A stretch of 64,000 nt of DNA from Phymatolithon calcareum (GCA_977006965.1 OZ345354.1:3596001-3660000); one strand, 5' to 3'. Counted from the first letter of the stretch, positions 22,360 through 33,834 are shown. The notes: generated from the letters alone by a model not told the origin. Program-made: numbers and translations.

Positions 22360-22877
22360 TTGCGGCCCCATTCAACCATGTGCAGGAAGAGAAATCCCCA
22401 GACCAACGTCGACGAATACTGTTTGCAAAAGAAGGCGCGCGTCTCGAAGCAAGAAGAAAGAGAAAAATACCGTAGGGCAAATCAGACGATTTCCCGGGCA
22501 TCCTCAGGTTTGCCAAGGTGCGATATCGACATCTGGCCATAAAATACTCAAGTGGAAGGTTCCCTCAAATGAGCATGACGCTAATATCGGATACATTCGG
22601 AGGGCCAGCCGAGCGCCACCTGGAGAGCGTACGCAAGAATCTATCAAATTATGAACTGGATTCCGGTGAAATGTTAACAGCGGAAAAGGCATTAGACTCC
22701 CTACTATTCGAAAGCGTCACCATAATCGATAATATGGAAGACGGCGAGTTCCTGTATTAGGGACCAGGCAATATACTAGATTGAGCATGTTCCGAAAAGC
22801 TGCTTCCGTACAGTCTGAGGAGTATTTACGGAGGGCTTTTTTAAAAACCCTCAGTATATAAACAACTAAACAGTTGC
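22360..22877 (+). pseudogene. Small repeat family copy B (one frameshift) plus tail
   Basis: The first half (22360-22542) is a basic Gln/Lys/Arg-rich ORF. A shift near 22525 joins it to the family core (22518-22760): GRFPQMSMTLISDTFG, HLESVRKNLSNYEL, then AEKALDSLLFESV..IIDNM and LY at the end. The core is collinear with copies C (GRFPQVSTTLMADRFG, HMETLGRNLSAYEL) and D. The 3' tail has a strong hairpin (GAGGGC...TTTTTTAAAAACCCTC, about 22830). Function unknown; probably a short coiled-coil protein. Confidence 0.55.
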
Positions 22878-23401
22878 TTCGAAAAACATGTAGAATGACT
22901 CGAACTCTGAAATAGTTAGAAGTACAACACAAGAATAATCGAGCGCTGAGTGGTTGAAGATTCAAATATTACGCCAGTCACAAGCAACATCAACATGAAT
23001 AATCAGTTTTTAAAGCAGCATAACATCTAAACGGAAGTAACCTAAGAGTAAGCTTCAAACGTTTGTTTTTGATGCTGTCGTCACGCCGTCCTATTGCCGC
23101 ACCACTCATTGTTCTACTATCGACGACCAAATATCGCAGTAGCATAGGCAACACATTTGCCTTGGTAGGTAATACAAATTCAGTCATTCATTTTGCCATA
23201 TCTTCTTGTGGGGCTAGCAGCGATTCGACGGCCTACGGTTCTTCCATTATATCCTATCGTTGGCGAGTAATACCGGGGCTTTCACGTATAGTTCAAGTAC
23301 GCCACCAAAGATTGATTCTGTGATCGTTCCCCTGTGTCTGTCCACCACTCAGGTCCCTTTTGTGAGAGTGATACCTTTTTTATTGTTAAGTTCAGGAAAC
23401 G
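22878..23401. other. Spacer with short uncertain ORFs
   Basis: There are only short, unconvincing ORFs on both strands; nothing recognisable. Confidence 0.35.
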
Positions 23402-23826
23402 TTGCTACTTGTACCAATTCGGCAGTGCGCACAGGCACTGGCGGTTCAGTACACCTTTGGAAGATTTCCCCAAGTGTCTACCACACTGATGGCAGATAGA
23501 TTTGGAAACAAAGTCAGACAGCACATGGAGACCCTGGGTCGCAACTTGTCAGCCTATGAACTCAGGGAAGAAGACAGAGCGGCAAGGCACTAGATGACAT
23601 TTTGCTCTTCAGCAAAAGCATCATCGAGAGTATGCAGAATGAAGAAGACCTGTACTGAAAAAAGAAGCGACATCTCGAAAACTGCTGTGAAGAGCTATCA
23701 AAACAACCGAGTACATGCAAAGGGCTCAGATAGAATACCAGACATAAGAGTAGAGCCACCCTAGTGAGGGTAGCACCTGGGGAAGCCTGCCCGTATATTG
23801 TGCGGCTTAAAAATTGCAATAAAAAA
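23402..23826 (+). pseudogene. Small repeat family copy C (frameshifted) plus tail
   Basis: The core reads FGRFPQVSTTLMADRFG...RQHMETLGRNLSAYEL, then loses frame near 23580. The frame is recovered as KALDDILLFSKSIIESM..DLY, with a stop at 23656-23658. The tail (23724-23826) forms a stem around GAAGCC..GGCTT and ends in TTGCAATAAAAAA. A 115-bp inverted copy of this tail lies at 24050-24164. Confidence 0.6.
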
Positions 23827-24049
23827 TTCGGTAGTGCTTCATTATGTGTATCCACACTTGCCGATTGCCCAAATTTGGTGTACATTACGTGCCCTATGTA
23901 TCCTTCGCAATGATAACGTTACACGTTCAAATCTATATATTACACTTAGCCTGGTGTAGGCATATGCACTTGTTGCATGCAACGCGCCTGGAACACTACC
24001 CACGCAGTAAGCGCTACGGGTTTACAATCCTGGCGTTGGTCTGAAACAT

Positions 24050-24164
24050 TTTTTATTGCAATTTTTTTAAAGCCCCGCAGTCATACGAATATACGGGCAG
24101 GGCTTCCTCAGGTGCTGCCCTCGCTAGGGCGGCTCTACTCTTATGTCTGGCAATCTATCTGAGA
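24050..24164 (-). repeat. Inverted copy of the copy-C tail
   Basis: The reverse complement matches 23724-23826 over its whole length, including CCAGACATAAGAGTAGAGCC, the GC-rich stem and the terminal TTGCAATAAAAA. The two tails converge with about 220 bp between them. Confidence 0.8.
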
Positions 24165-24435
24165 CCCTAGCATGTGTTCGGTTGTGGTCTGAAACATTTG
24201 TAGCAGCACGTGGCGGACCAGGCGCCACTCGCACATTCTAAGAATGTGTCCAAGCCAGTTCCATCGTAGCTCGGCCCGCATATTAACGCGGGTGTCCTCG
24301 CTTCGTCGTCTATGTTTCTCTCCGTTATTCTCGATAGCCCCTCAGCATCTGTTAACTTGAATTTCTACCGCACTGGTTCTCTCAGCTTCTATGATTCATA
24401 AGGCGGGGGATACACTGGGTTATTCTAATACCTCC
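24165..24435. other. Spacer, nothing recognised
   Basis: Noncoding spacer between the inverted tail and the duplicated promoter unit. Confidence 0.35.
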
Positions 24436-25087
24436 CGATGCGTCCTGAGCGGTTAAACTTACAAGTTCTAGCTGATAATGATATATTTTGCGACACCTGG
24501 ATATTTTCCTTAATTCCAAACTTATACAATTGAGTCCATTTCACGCTCCATGGCTAAGCGAGCAATAGAAAAAGAATACACTTGAGCAGAGCACGTTTAG
24601 CCTATGCACCGCCCTGACCCCCACGTCGATCCATCGCGTACTTGTGCTGGCTAGGAATGTTGAGCTTGATAGCTCAACGTATAGAAGGAACGTGAAGAGC
24701 AGTTATCATATAGAAGATCTTTATCAGGTTTCGCTTACCTTCTTTATATGTTTCAATCAGGAGCGGTAATTTGAAGAATATTGACCATTGCGGCTATGAA
24801 ATGGTGGAACCAACTCAGCAAACTTTGAAGTCAATCAGCGCCATCAGCAGACATACCACGCCGGAAATAAAAATAGGAGCGGTTCAGCCACAGGATCAAG
24901 AACAGATGAAGACAACATCTCGAGGAAGAAATCTTTCACCTTAAATACTGCTACGAACACTATCTCTAGGCGAACTCACATCACAAACAAGATTCACGCC
25001 CAACTACCAACCAACACTGACACAAACACGTTAACCATGACCTTCCGCTCAATTCTCTTGCTTTTCGCCGTCCTGGCTGCAATTCCC
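24436..25087 (+). repeat. Tandem duplication, unit 1 (promoter plus signal peptide)
   Basis: This unit is highly similar to 25088-25905. It holds the upstream region, 5' leader, and the first 17 codons of the LPMO-like gene, then breaks at GCAATTCCC. About 300 bases directly before the ATG are almost identical in both units. Confidence 0.9.
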
Positions 25088-25126
25088 GATGCTGCCGGGC
25101 CGGCTGAGCGTACAAGTTGTAGCTGA
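25037..25126 (+). pseudogene. Truncated copy of the LPMO-like gene (signal peptide only)
   Basis: The ATG at 25037 opens the same signal peptide as the full gene (MTFRSILLLFAVLAAIP). After the duplication joint it reads 12 unrelated codons to TGA at 25124-25126. If expressed from its intact-looking promoter it would yield only a 29-aa peptide. Confidence 0.85.
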
Positions 25127-25850
25127 GAATGATATATTATGCGAGATCTGGATGCTTCCCTACTTTCTGTACGTTATAGAATTGAGTCCATTGCAATCTC
25201 CATGGCTAAGCGAGCGATAGAAAAACAATACACAACAGCACAGCACGTCATGTAGCTGTGATCTTTCGCTAATCACATTTTCGTTGTTCTATTGATTACT
25301 TGAAGATCATGGGTCGAAAGTGCTATAACATGAGCTCAGCGAAGTATCTCGACAGATCATAGAGTATGAAATACGGCCCAAACAATCTGGAGCTCTTTTT
25401 AGGAGATGCACCGCCCTGACCACCACGTCGATCCATCGCGTACGTGTGCTCCTGATGATTCTCCGGTCGTGCTCTGACTCGGGATGAGGATCAAGGTTGT
25501 TCAACGTACCGAAAAAGGTGGAGAGCAGCCGTAGCAGATCCTTCCCTAGTTGCGCTAGTATATTTCAATCGGGAGCGGTAATTTGAAGAATATTGACCAT
25601 TGCGGCTTTGAAATGGTAGAACCAACTCAGCAAACTTTGAAGTCAATCAGCGCCATCAGCAGACATACCACGCCGGAAATAAAAATAGGAGCGGTTCAGC
25701 CACAGGATCAAGAATAGATGAAGACAACATCTCGAGGAAGAAATCTTTCACCTTAAATACTGCTACTAGCACTCTTTCTCCAAGCAACTTCCCATCACAA
25801 ACAAGATTCACGCCCAACTACCAACAAACACTGACACAAACACGTTAACC
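25088..25850 (+). promoter_or_regulatory. Promoter region of the LPMO-like gene (duplication unit 2)
   Basis: This is the second copy of the upstream unit. It carries an extra segment of about 145 bp (about 25261-25405) absent from unit 1. A conserved TTAAATA-type box about 95 bases before the ATG (about 25755) is present in both units and may be the core promoter. Assignment is from position and conservation only. Confidence 0.45.
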
Positions 25851-26867
25851 ATGACCTTCCGCTCAATTCTCTTGCTTTTCGCCGTCCTGGCTGCAATTCC
25901 CATCACCAACGCACACTTTAACTTAAAAGACCCAATGCCCTATAATCGAGTTTCGTGCAAGATGTGCAAGGGCCCATGCCCACCAATCAGGAAATCAGGC
26001 AATCAAAAAGCCCGCAATACGCCAAAGAACCCATCTCGCGTCTGGAAACGCGGTCAGGTTGTCAACATCGAATGGCACCGCAACAACCACGAGGGTGGTT
26101 TCTATCGACGCGCTCTTGTGCCTATCAAGTACATGAATGATAAGAGCTGGCACAAGAAGCTCGCCTTCGAATGGGGATGCTGGAATCAGAATCGCTACCA
26201 GTGCGGCAAGTCACCGGACTGCGGAAGCGATAAGAAGGGTAATGCTTACAGAAACACCATGACAGTGCCCAAAGTATTTCCGGATGGTGACTATGTGTTT
26301 TCAATGGTTTGGTATGGCGGTATCCACTTTCAGCGTAAACGAGCCCTTTTCTCCGACTACTACGCTTGTGCTTACGTTCGCATTCAGGGTGGTGACTTTG
26401 CCAGCGAGCACACTCCCAAGTTTGTGCGTGGCGTCAACATCCGGAAAGTGGCACCTGGGAAATGTGCATCGACCTCTTCGTTTATTGGAGAGTGCGGGGG
26501 TGGTCCATGCAATAAGAACCCAGTTCGAGATATACTTCCGGGAGAGTTTCAGAATGGCGGCCCACCGAAGGTGTACAGGAGCTTTTTAGACGGGAAAGTT
26601 GGCACGAGCTCGACTGCTCAACAAGAAAAGAAGGCCGTTGCTGGGAACAACAAAGATGCTGTGAAAGACACTCAAATGGTAAAGAAAGGGGACGCCATGA
26701 CCAAGAACATGCAGGAGAAGAAGTCACAGGGCCGTTGTGCTCCCGGAAGTATTCCGCCACGTCCGAGGGGCAAGTGGGGAAAAAAGTACTCTGGGCGTTG
26801 GCGGCGTCAGAATGCTATTCAGCGCAAGCGCCGAAACTACTGCCGTAATCACAAGTGCAATTGCTAA
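25851..26867 (+). CDS. Secreted LPMO-like copper monooxygenase with basic tail
   Basis: This is a 338-aa protein. Residues 1-21 are a signal peptide, and cleavage after NA would leave His22 as the mature N-terminus (HFNLKDPMPYN), the hallmark of lytic polysaccharide monooxygenases. A second conserved His lies in IEWHRNNHEGGF (His76 or His80), and an axial-type Tyr in SDYYACAYVRI (Tyr170/171). Together these could form the copper histidine brace that oxidatively cleaves polysaccharides. The domain (22 to about 235) has many paired cysteines. The C-terminus (about 255-338) is Lys/Arg-rich and ends in a small Cys cluster, perhaps for binding sulfated wall polymers (inference). The CAZy family is not assigned. 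The gene is intronless, and the upstream region is tandemly duplicated. Confidence 0.65.
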   Translation: MTFRSILLLFAVLAAIPITNAHFNLKDPMPYNRVSCKMCKGPCPPIRKSGNQKARNTPKNPSRVWKRGQVVNIEWHRNNHEGGFYRRALVPIKYMNDKSWHKKLAFEWGCWNQNRYQCGKSPDCGSDKKGNAYRNTMTVPKVFPDGDYVFSMVWYGGIHFQRKRALFSDYYACAYVRIQGGDFASEHTPKFVRGVNIRKVAPGKCASTSSFIGECGGGPCNKNPVRDILPGEFQNGGPPKVYRSFLDGKVGTSSTAQQEKKAVAGNNKDAVKDTQMVKKGDAMTKNMQEKKSQGRCAPGSIPPRPRGKWGKKYSGRWRRQNAIQRKRRNYCRNHKCNC

Positions 26868-29415
26868 CTCGGAAAGAATCGAGAACTGCAAGCCTTTTCA
26901 CTCCATTTGATCAAGCACTATGTCCAATAGTCATGTGTAGTTTATATCTACTGCCGAAAGGTACTACTTTGTTGTTCATATTTGCAAACTCTTTTAATAC
27001 GACTTTAATGTTTTTTGCAATGTAAAGGTGCCTACGCAACCGCGTTGCGTACTGCCCTGTTCCCTCTCTTTCACAACTGAATGTTCTGCTTCGGCATAAA
27101 GGCGATATCTATCCTGATCCTATGCGACGTCCAATGCTTGAATCCAATCTGCCGTGAACCGCTCGTCTTGCTTTCGTAAAGAGGAGATGAATGTCTGCAG
27201 AGCCATGTCTGTGAAGAAAGGTAGACAATATCTGAACTTGCACAGGGTACCATACAAGCACTTCAGGAAGTCGATTCTTGGGCAGCTCGAGCTGCTGACG
27301 CTTGAAAGAAGATATTCAGTGTGAAGACCTTTCATATCTTGTGGGCTGAAAAAAGTGCAGGAGGGAAGATCAGCGTCATCAAACAAATGCACAGAAGCAT
27401 TTGAATCTGCCATCAGGGAAAGGGTGACATTTCCTCTTTTTGAAACGGTGTCATATGCCGAGCTGGAAAGGTTATGTTGGGAACTTAAGTTCGAGCATGG
27501 AAACAAACTCTGCAAATTGAAATTCAGCCCCCGAGGAGCAAGATGTAACCCCACATTTGATGCAAACATCTGAATCGAGTCTACCACATTATCGCAAAGG
27601 TTTCATTTCCCCATCCATGGCGTACAATAGACCATAGTTTACATGTGAACAATCCAGATCTAAGTATTTATCCAGTACAGAATCGAGAACTGTTATTGCT
27701 CCCAAAAAGATTGCGATATGTTTTGAGCCCAACTCCGACTCACAACGTCACCTACTACATGAACATTACCACTGTACCATAAGTGCTGTAGCGGAACGCA
27801 AACTGCTATGGCTCAAAATAATCAAAAGTGCTTAACAGCATTTACCGAGGCTGCCAGTTCGAGAATATTGTTCTTTGTTATTTATTCTCTTGGTGCAACA
27901 AGACTTCTCCCCCTTCAAAGCGCATAGCGCGCTGGTGACAGCTTCAAACCACTTCTCGACATTAGCCTCAGTCCGGCTCGTCAAAAGCGAAGCGAGCTCA
28001 ATAACAAGAAGCAGCTCTCACATTCATATCAGCGGTGTTGTAGACATGAACGTTCTGAGCGCCCTGTAGTAGAGCTGTGCATCGACGCAGATTGCACTTC
28101 GACTCTTCGTATCGCCAGCGCTGTCGATGGAAACACATCGCAACACAAGTCCTCGATCTGCAAATATATCTCACGCACCAGATTGTGCAAAGGCTTCGCA
28201 ACACAAGCATACCTACTGCAGAAGCGAACACGGTATTTGAGGTGATCGACGAAATGACGACTGCAGCACCGTCAACCAGTGTTTCTTTTGCCCTCCACCG
28301 CGCATGATGTGGAACTCTTTTACTTCCGAATGATATTTTGCCTGCACTGCATGCGCCCTCTTAATTCTCCCGCTATAGACAGGGCTAGAATCAAATGCCA
28401 TTATGGTGCCCATACCTTATTCAAATCTTGACTTTCTGCAACACCTCCTTCTCAGCTCATGACTATCAAGGCTGCGTCAGGGGTAGGGGAGTGTCAAACT
28501 TGCCGCTACCGCGCCCTCTACGGCCAGATTGAGTGTGGGAGACGAATGTGAATGTCTGGAAGATGAATATGTAATGGCACGCAATTGTATCAGATGTGGT
28601 AGAAAATCTTCAGCGTTGCGTAAAAGCGACCCGGGCAAAATCCTGAATGTACAATGCTGCAGCCTTGGATCGTCTGAAACTTTTGATGCCGCCTCCGTAT
28701 TCGCATGTCATTAGGCCACTCTCGCCAGAGGGAACATTAACGATTTAGCAGCCTCCCCGGCCTGCCGCCTCCCGCGTTAGGTTGCCTGTCCTGGCGTTCC
28801 TTCCATGAGCCGTGTTCTCGATCGACTCCATGTTGTCACGTTCGAAGCACAAATCGCAATAAATGGTGCCTTGCGTGAATGGGGAGGTAAAACTTATTCT
28901 CCCAGGAAGGAACGAACATAAATGATCGCGAGAGCCGTGGTCCTGCCGCCTTGCTTCTACAGTATCGGCATCTCATGCGGAATGATTCCGCGTGAGATGA
29001 TATCATAATACTGTATGAACTATTTTGGGACTGTGGGACGAGTGTTGCAGAAAAATTGACCACGTGTTTCCACAATTTTCAAAATACATGTGTACATTTT
29101 TGTGCAGACCAATTTTGATGCGATCCATCCAATTACCAAATGCGATGACGACAAGTGCTTAGTTGGAAGAGTTTCATTGGCTAGAAAGAAGGCGGCACTG
29201 CTGTTCGCGGCCGAGGGCCGAAATGGACCGCGGCCCACAACAACTAGATACGGTACTGTAGCTTTCGCCTTTTCAAACTAAAATTCCGCCATTCGTCTCT
29301 CCGACATTCCTGAACAGCGCAACATCCCGCGGCCTCCCCCATCGTTACCGCTACTACAGGCGAGAGCCAATGCTCGACGGCGCAACTCAGTGCATGCGCC
29401 ACAACTAAATCTACG
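26868..29415. other. Intergenic region with decayed or uncertain ORFs
   Basis: No firm gene. On the minus strand around 27900-28410 protein-like fragments occur in several frames (ELASLLTSRTEANVEKWF; MAFDSSPVYSGRIKRAHAV), perhaps a dead gene or transposase. TACWGTA sites occur at 28958, 29009 and 29254, the last about 160 bases before the UPF1 start. Confidence 0.4.
27120..27569 (-). CDS. Hypothetical protein, 149 aa
   Basis: The ORF starts at ATG 27569; the open frame runs a little further upstream without another ATG. It is Ser-rich, then has a Cys/Phe-rich hydrophobic stretch (CLYGTLCKFRYCLPFF) and a charged end (RKQDERFTADWIQAL). I recognise no family. It may be a last exon of a spliced gene or chance. 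Confidence 0.3.
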   Translation of the reverse strand: MFASNVGLHLAPRGLNFNLQSLFPCSNLSSQHNLSSSAYDTVSKRGNVTLSLMADSNASVHLFDDADLPSCTFFSPQDMKGLHTEYLLSSVSSSSCPRIDFLKCLYGTLCKFRYCLPFFTDMALQTFISSLRKQDERFTADWIQALDVA

Positions 29416-32400
29416 ATGTCCGGCGGTGCCGTGACTGAGAAGTTCGATCTTTCGTTCCTGCTCGAAGACGATGAAGAATCGCCCTCCCTGTCCCGCCCGG
29501 TTGCCGATATCGCTGGTACAACCGCTGCGTTAGGTGACCTGGACTTCGTGGAGGACCCCGAAAACGACGATGACTCCCCGTCCCTGGACCCGGACGCAGA
29601 ACTCCCGGAACACGCTTGTACCTATTGTGGCATTCACGACCCGGCTTCCGTTGTGCATGACAAAGTTGACAATCGGTGGTATTGCAACGGCAGGGGTAAT
29701 TTGCCGGGCAGTCACATTATTACTCACCTTGTCCGTAGTCGCCATAAGGAAGTCAGTCTCCATGCGGATTCCCCGCTTGGCGATACGGTCTTGGAGTGCT
29801 ACAATTGCTGTACCACCAACGTTTTCCTGCTTGGTTTCGTCCCCGCGCAAGGTGATTCCGTCGTTGTCCTTTTATGCCGTGAACCGTGCTTGCATGCTAA
29901 GGGTCTAGAGGATATGAATTGGGACTTGGATGCTTGGCAACCGCTGATTGTAGACAGGCAGTTTTTGCCCTGGCTCGTTCGAGTCCCTACAGAGAAAGAG
30001 ATGGCGAGGGCGCGACGCATCACTGTCGCAGAGGCCAACAAGCTGGAGGAAATGTGGAAATCGAACCCCAATGCCACACTAGAGGATATCCAGAAGCCGA
30101 ATACTGAGGAGGATCTTCCACGTGCCTTGCTCAAATATGAAGATGGTTACCATTTCCAAAGAGTTTTCGGTGCCCTTGTGAAGGCAGAGTCTGAAAATGA
30201 TAGACGCATGAAGGAAGAACAGGGTCGTTCAAATTTGGCAGTTCGGTGGGACGTGAGTCTGAATAAGCGGCGTGTCGCCAACTTTGTGATTCCGCAGATG
30301 TCAGACGGTGATATTCGTATCATGAATGGTGATGAAATTCGTCTGTTGCATGCCGCGACAAAGTGGGATTGCGTCGGTACTGTCAAGGGTTTTACTGCCA
30401 ACGAAGAGATCGCGCTTGAGCTCCGCGGTGGAAAATCGTCGTCGAGAGCCCCTACTGACATCACCACGGGTTACAGCGTTGAGATTGTTTGGAAGGCCAC
30501 TTCGTTTGACAGAATGTATGCAGCTATGCGCCAGTTTGCTGTTGACGATACTTCGGTTTCTGGATACTTGTATCATCGCATCCTGGGCCATGATGTACTT
30601 CCTCAGGTTCTCAAGACCGCCAATGTCCCGGACAGGTTAAGTGCCCCAAGTCTACCGGAACTTAATGACTCTCAAAAAGTGGCTGTTCGCGCGGTGCTCG
30701 AGTCCCCACTCTCTCTAATCCAGGGCCCCCCAGGTACTGGCAAAACTGTCACCTCGGCAACCATCGTTTATCATCTCGCGCGTGCTATTAAGGGCAAAGT
30801 GCTGGTGTGCGCACCGAGTAACATTGCCGTCGATCAGCTTGCAGAAAAGATTTCTCACACTGGGCTGAAAGTTGTTCGAGTTGTGGCAAAGTCTCGGGAA
30901 GCCCTTCCGTCTCCTGTTGAGCACCTCGCGTTGCACTATCAAGTCCGTCATGTTGATGATCGTGAAGAGTCAGAGCTCAACAAATTGCTCCGTCTTCGCG
31001 ACGAGCTAGGAGAACTGAATGACCGGGACGATCGCCGCTTGCGCTCCTTGCGCCGCGCCACGGAACGGGAGCTTCTTGACGCCGCTGATGTTATCTGCAC
31101 GACCTGCACTACGGCTGGAGATCCGCGTCTCACGGCCATTCGCTTCCGCTCAGTGCTCATTGATGAGGCCACTCAGGCCACGGAGCCCGAGGCGCTTATT
31201 CCCATTGTTCATGGATGCAAGCAGCTTGTTTTTGTCGGTGACCATTGTCAGTTAGGCCCTGTTATCACGGAGAAGAGAGCCGCAACCGCTGGACTGGGAC
31301 AGTCTATGTTTGAACGTCTTGTCGCCCTTGGTATCAGGCCGATTCGACTTACTGTACAGTACCGCATGCATCCGGCGCTTTCCGCGTTTCCATCTACAAT
31401 GTTCTACGAAGGTTCGCTACAGAACGGCGTTTCTGCAGAGGATCGCAAAGCACCAATGGAGCATTTCCCATGGGCTGACGCAAGCACTCCCATGATTTTC
31501 TGGTCGCAGACCGGTCCAGAAGAGGTTTCTGCTACAGGGACCAGTTACTTGAATCGAGTTGAAGCAGTTGCTGTTGAAAAGGCTGTCACGCATCTCTTGA
31601 AAGCTGGCGTTTCTCCCGACGTCATTGGTGTCATTACTCCCTATGAAGGACAAAGGGCATATGTTGTGACGCATTTTAGCCGTGTTGGTCCTCTGCGCCA
31701 GGATCTTTACCGTGAGGTGGAAGTAGCGTCAGTGGATGCTTTCCAGGGTCGCGAGAAAGACTACATCATCATGTCTTGCGTTCGTTCTAATGAGCATCAG
31801 GGTATTGGCTTCTTGTCGGATCCTCGTCGTCTCAATGTGGCTCTAACCCGCGCCCGTTTGGGCAACGTCATAATTGGAAATCCTAAGGTTCTCTCTCGCC
31901 AGTCCCTGTGGTCTTCGCTCTTGTCGCACTTTCGCGAGGAGGGTGTCCTGGTTGAAGGTCCTCTATCTAATCTGAAGGCCTGCGTTGTGTCTATTCCCCG
32001 CCAGAAAAGACGTCAGAACGGAGAATTCACGCGCCATACTCCTCTACCTCCACGTCCGCCGCCAGTCAGCAGCGGAGTCATGGACCCCGAGTTCCACCCG
32101 CCGAGTCACAATAACGACCGTGTCCTGGACAACCGGGTCGGTGGGCTTTCAAGCGGCAGTGGTTCCAACGGTCCGGGACTTATTGGCGACGGTCGACTCG
32201 GCAGCTCTATCGTTAATCCTCTCAACACACGCGTGCCTATTCCACACTTCGGTGTGATGGGCTCTCTGTTTGCTCCTCCGCCGGACTTCCCTCTTGGCTC
32301 AAACACTCCGTTTTCTGCGGCCCCGATGCCGCCCTCCATGAATGTCCCTTCTTCCGCCACACCCGGCCGCCACAATCATCACAAGGGTCGTGGTGCTCCC

Positions 32401-32439
32401 ACCAGTGATTACAGTTATCAAGCCCCTGGCTGGAAATAA
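29416..32439 (+). CDS. UPF1: UPF1 RNA helicase (nonsense-mediated decay)
   Basis: This is a 1007-aa intronless SF1 helicase. Residues about 65-150 form the Cys/His-rich CH domain that binds UPF2 ([37 protein letters not shown]). The helicase core has Walker A GPPGTGKT (about 437), motif [12 protein letters not shown] (about 583), [13 protein letters not shown], and motifs [16 protein letters not shown] and LNVALTRAR. It unwinds RNA and remodels mRNPs during decay of mRNAs with premature stops, in the cytoplasm. The C-terminal tail (about 880-1007) is Pro/Gly/Asn-rich. It lacks SQ/TQ dipeptides, the SMG1 kinase sites found in animals and land plants. The ATG at 29416 is the first in frame. Confidence 0.97.
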   Translation: MSGGAVTEKFDLSFLLEDDEESPSLSRPVADIAGTTAALGDLDFVEDPENDDDSPSLDPDAELPEHACTYCGIHDPASVVHDKVDNRWYCNGRGNLPGSHIITHLVRSRHKEVSLHADSPLGDTVLECYNCCTTNVFLLGFVPAQGDSVVVLLCREPCLHAKGLEDMNWDLDAWQPLIVDRQFLPWLVRVPTEKEMARARRITVAEANKLEEMWKSNPNATLEDIQKPNTEEDLPRALLKYEDGYHFQRVFGALVKAESENDRRMKEEQGRSNLAVRWDVSLNKRRVANFVIPQMSDGDIRIMNGDEIRLLHAATKWDCVGTVKGFTANEEIALELRGGKSSSRAPTDITTGYSVEIVWKATSFDRMYAAMRQFAVDDTSVSGYLYHRILGHDVLPQVLKTANVPDRLSAPSLPELNDSQKVAVRAVLESPLSLIQGPPGTGKTVTSATIVYHLARAIKGKVLVCAPSNIAVDQLAEKISHTGLKVVRVVAKSREALPSPVEHLALHYQVRHVDDREESELNKLLRLRDELGELNDRDDRRLRSLRRATERELLDAADVICTTCTTAGDPRLTAIRFRSVLIDEATQATEPEALIPIVHGCKQLVFVGDHCQLGPVITEKRAATAGLGQSMFERLVALGIRPIRLTVQYRMHPALSAFPSTMFYEGSLQNGVSAEDRKAPMEHFPWADASTPMIFWSQTGPEEVSATGTSYLNRVEAVAVEKAVTHLLKAGVSPDVIGVITPYEGQRAYVVTHFSRVGPLRQDLYREVEVASVDAFQGREKDYIIMSCVRSNEHQGIGFLSDPRRLNVALTRARLGNVIIGNPKVLSRQSLWSSLLSHFREEGVLVEGPLSNLKACVVSIPRQKRRQNGEFTRHTPLPPRPPPVSSGVMDPEFHPPSHNNDRVLDNRVGGLSSGSGSNGPGLIGDGRLGSSIVNPLNTRVPIPHFGVMGSLFAPPPDFPLGSNTPFSAAPMPPSMNVPSSATPGRHNHHKGRGAPTSDYSYQAPGWK

Positions 32440-33180
32440 GCTGTTGTCATGTTGTGGCCATCTACCTCAGTTGATGAGCTCATCAACTCGTCTCCAGAAC
32501 CCGCTACATGCTGAGCGGAATTGCACTCGAAACTGCTGCCAATGCGAGCTCAATGCTGGAACCAATTGAACTTATGGATCTTTTTCCTAGACTGTTTGCT
32601 GCTTGTAACCAGTCTGTGTGCACCCGCGTACTTTGGGTCGGAGTCTCAGAGCTGTCTCGAAGCACTTTATTCCGTGTTTAAGAAGTTGGCAATGACCGTT
32701 TCACACGTGAGACATTAGTCTCCTGGAGCGTTGGCGGTGCGAGCAAATTTGTGAAGGTTGTGCTTTGGATCTGACGCAGAGGTATGTTTGAAGATTTTTC
32801 CTTGGCTGTGCAGCTATGTTCTGTTTGCAGTCTGCGAATGATATGTGATTGATGCCATGGCTCTCCCTTCAATATTCAATGTGCTTCCTCATGCCAATAT
32901 CTCGCCGTGCGGTCGAGAGCTTGGTGATGGAAATTTAGGATCTTACATTTGACGGGCATCCGTGAAGAATACCAAAAGCCAAACATTGAATAGGAGATAA
33001 AGTCTTTAATAGGGACTCAGAATTTGCATTGACTGTTTTTGCCGTCTTGAACGTGACATTCGGTAGGAAAAAACACTTGAGGGGAATGTAAAGAAGAGGT
33101 CCTTGTGACGCTAAATCTAAAGTAGGGGTAAATGAATAAATCTTGCTTGGTCGAAACTCTACTGTACTTACAAACTGAAT
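32440..33180. other. UPF1 3' flank
   Basis: It is between two convergent genes, with 3' UTR-like sequence and no further ORF of note. One TACTGTA sits at 33160-33166. Confidence 0.4.
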
Positions 33181-33834
33181 CTAAAAGATGGCTAGCCACT
33201 CCTTTACATCAGTGGAGCTGTACGGGCGATCGGAAAACTTGATCTCTTCACCGTCCTTGTCCATGAGCGGGTAACTATCCGCCGACTTTTCGATCCAATA
33301 ACTCTCATTGAAGCGATTTCCAAATCTAGCCATTTCCCATGCCTTCTGATGACGGAGGAGTCCCGAGGAAAGTCTGAGCTGGGCCGCCCAGGGATTCTGC
33401 ACGAACTTTTCGGGTGTTCTTTGCGCCGGCACGGTCAATCTAGCCCAGATGAAAGCAGCAATTGTAGGACAGGAGCTACAAATCTTGCCCATCGGAAAGA
33501 AGCCAGGACTACCCTGTTGGGGCCACTGAACGCAACAGTCCCTGATAAACTTGCGTGCGTTCTCCTGATTTTCATTGAGCATCATTTGAGAGGCAACGTG
33601 CAATATCTTGACTTTGTTGCGCAGCATCGTTACAAAGATAAAGACCCAAGTGCGGTCAGCTGCGTTCATGGAATGTGCGTCAAACATCTTAAACAGTCTC
33701 TGCTTGTAGGTGAGCGAACATAGAAAGCCCGCATTGGAGAAGACGCCTGGAGTGAGGCCGATAACAATTGATAAATCTAGACCCTCTGCGAGTGATTTAG
33801 GATGCAACTCTTCTTGCTTAGCATGCATAGACAT
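33181..33834 (-). CDS. Hypothetical protein, 217 aa
   Basis: The ORF starts at ATG 33834 and has no break. The N-terminus is weakly hydrophobic (LSIVIGLTPGVFSNAGFLC). The middle has a Cys pair (CSSCPTI), and the C-terminus is Trp/Asp-rich (FNESYWIEKSADSYPLMDKDG). Composition and length suggest a real gene, convergent with UPF1, but I recognise no domain. A short hydrophobic region around residue 60 (TWVFIFVTML) could be a membrane helix or buried. Confidence 0.5.
   Translation of the reverse strand: MSMHAKQEELHPKSLAEGLDLSIVIGLTPGVFSNAGFLCSLTYKQRLFKMFDAHSMNAADRTWVFIFVTMLRNKVKILHVASQMMLNENQENARKFIRDCCVQWPQQGSPGFFPMGKICSSCPTIAAFIWARLTVPAQRTPEKFVQNPWAAQLRLSSGLLRHQKAWEMARFGNRFNESYWIEKSADSYPLMDKDGEEIKFSDRPYSSTDVKEWLAIF

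Noticed and set aside
28529-28714. Cys-rich 61-codon ORF
   Set aside because: Short, no flanking support, no recognisable zinc-binding spacing.
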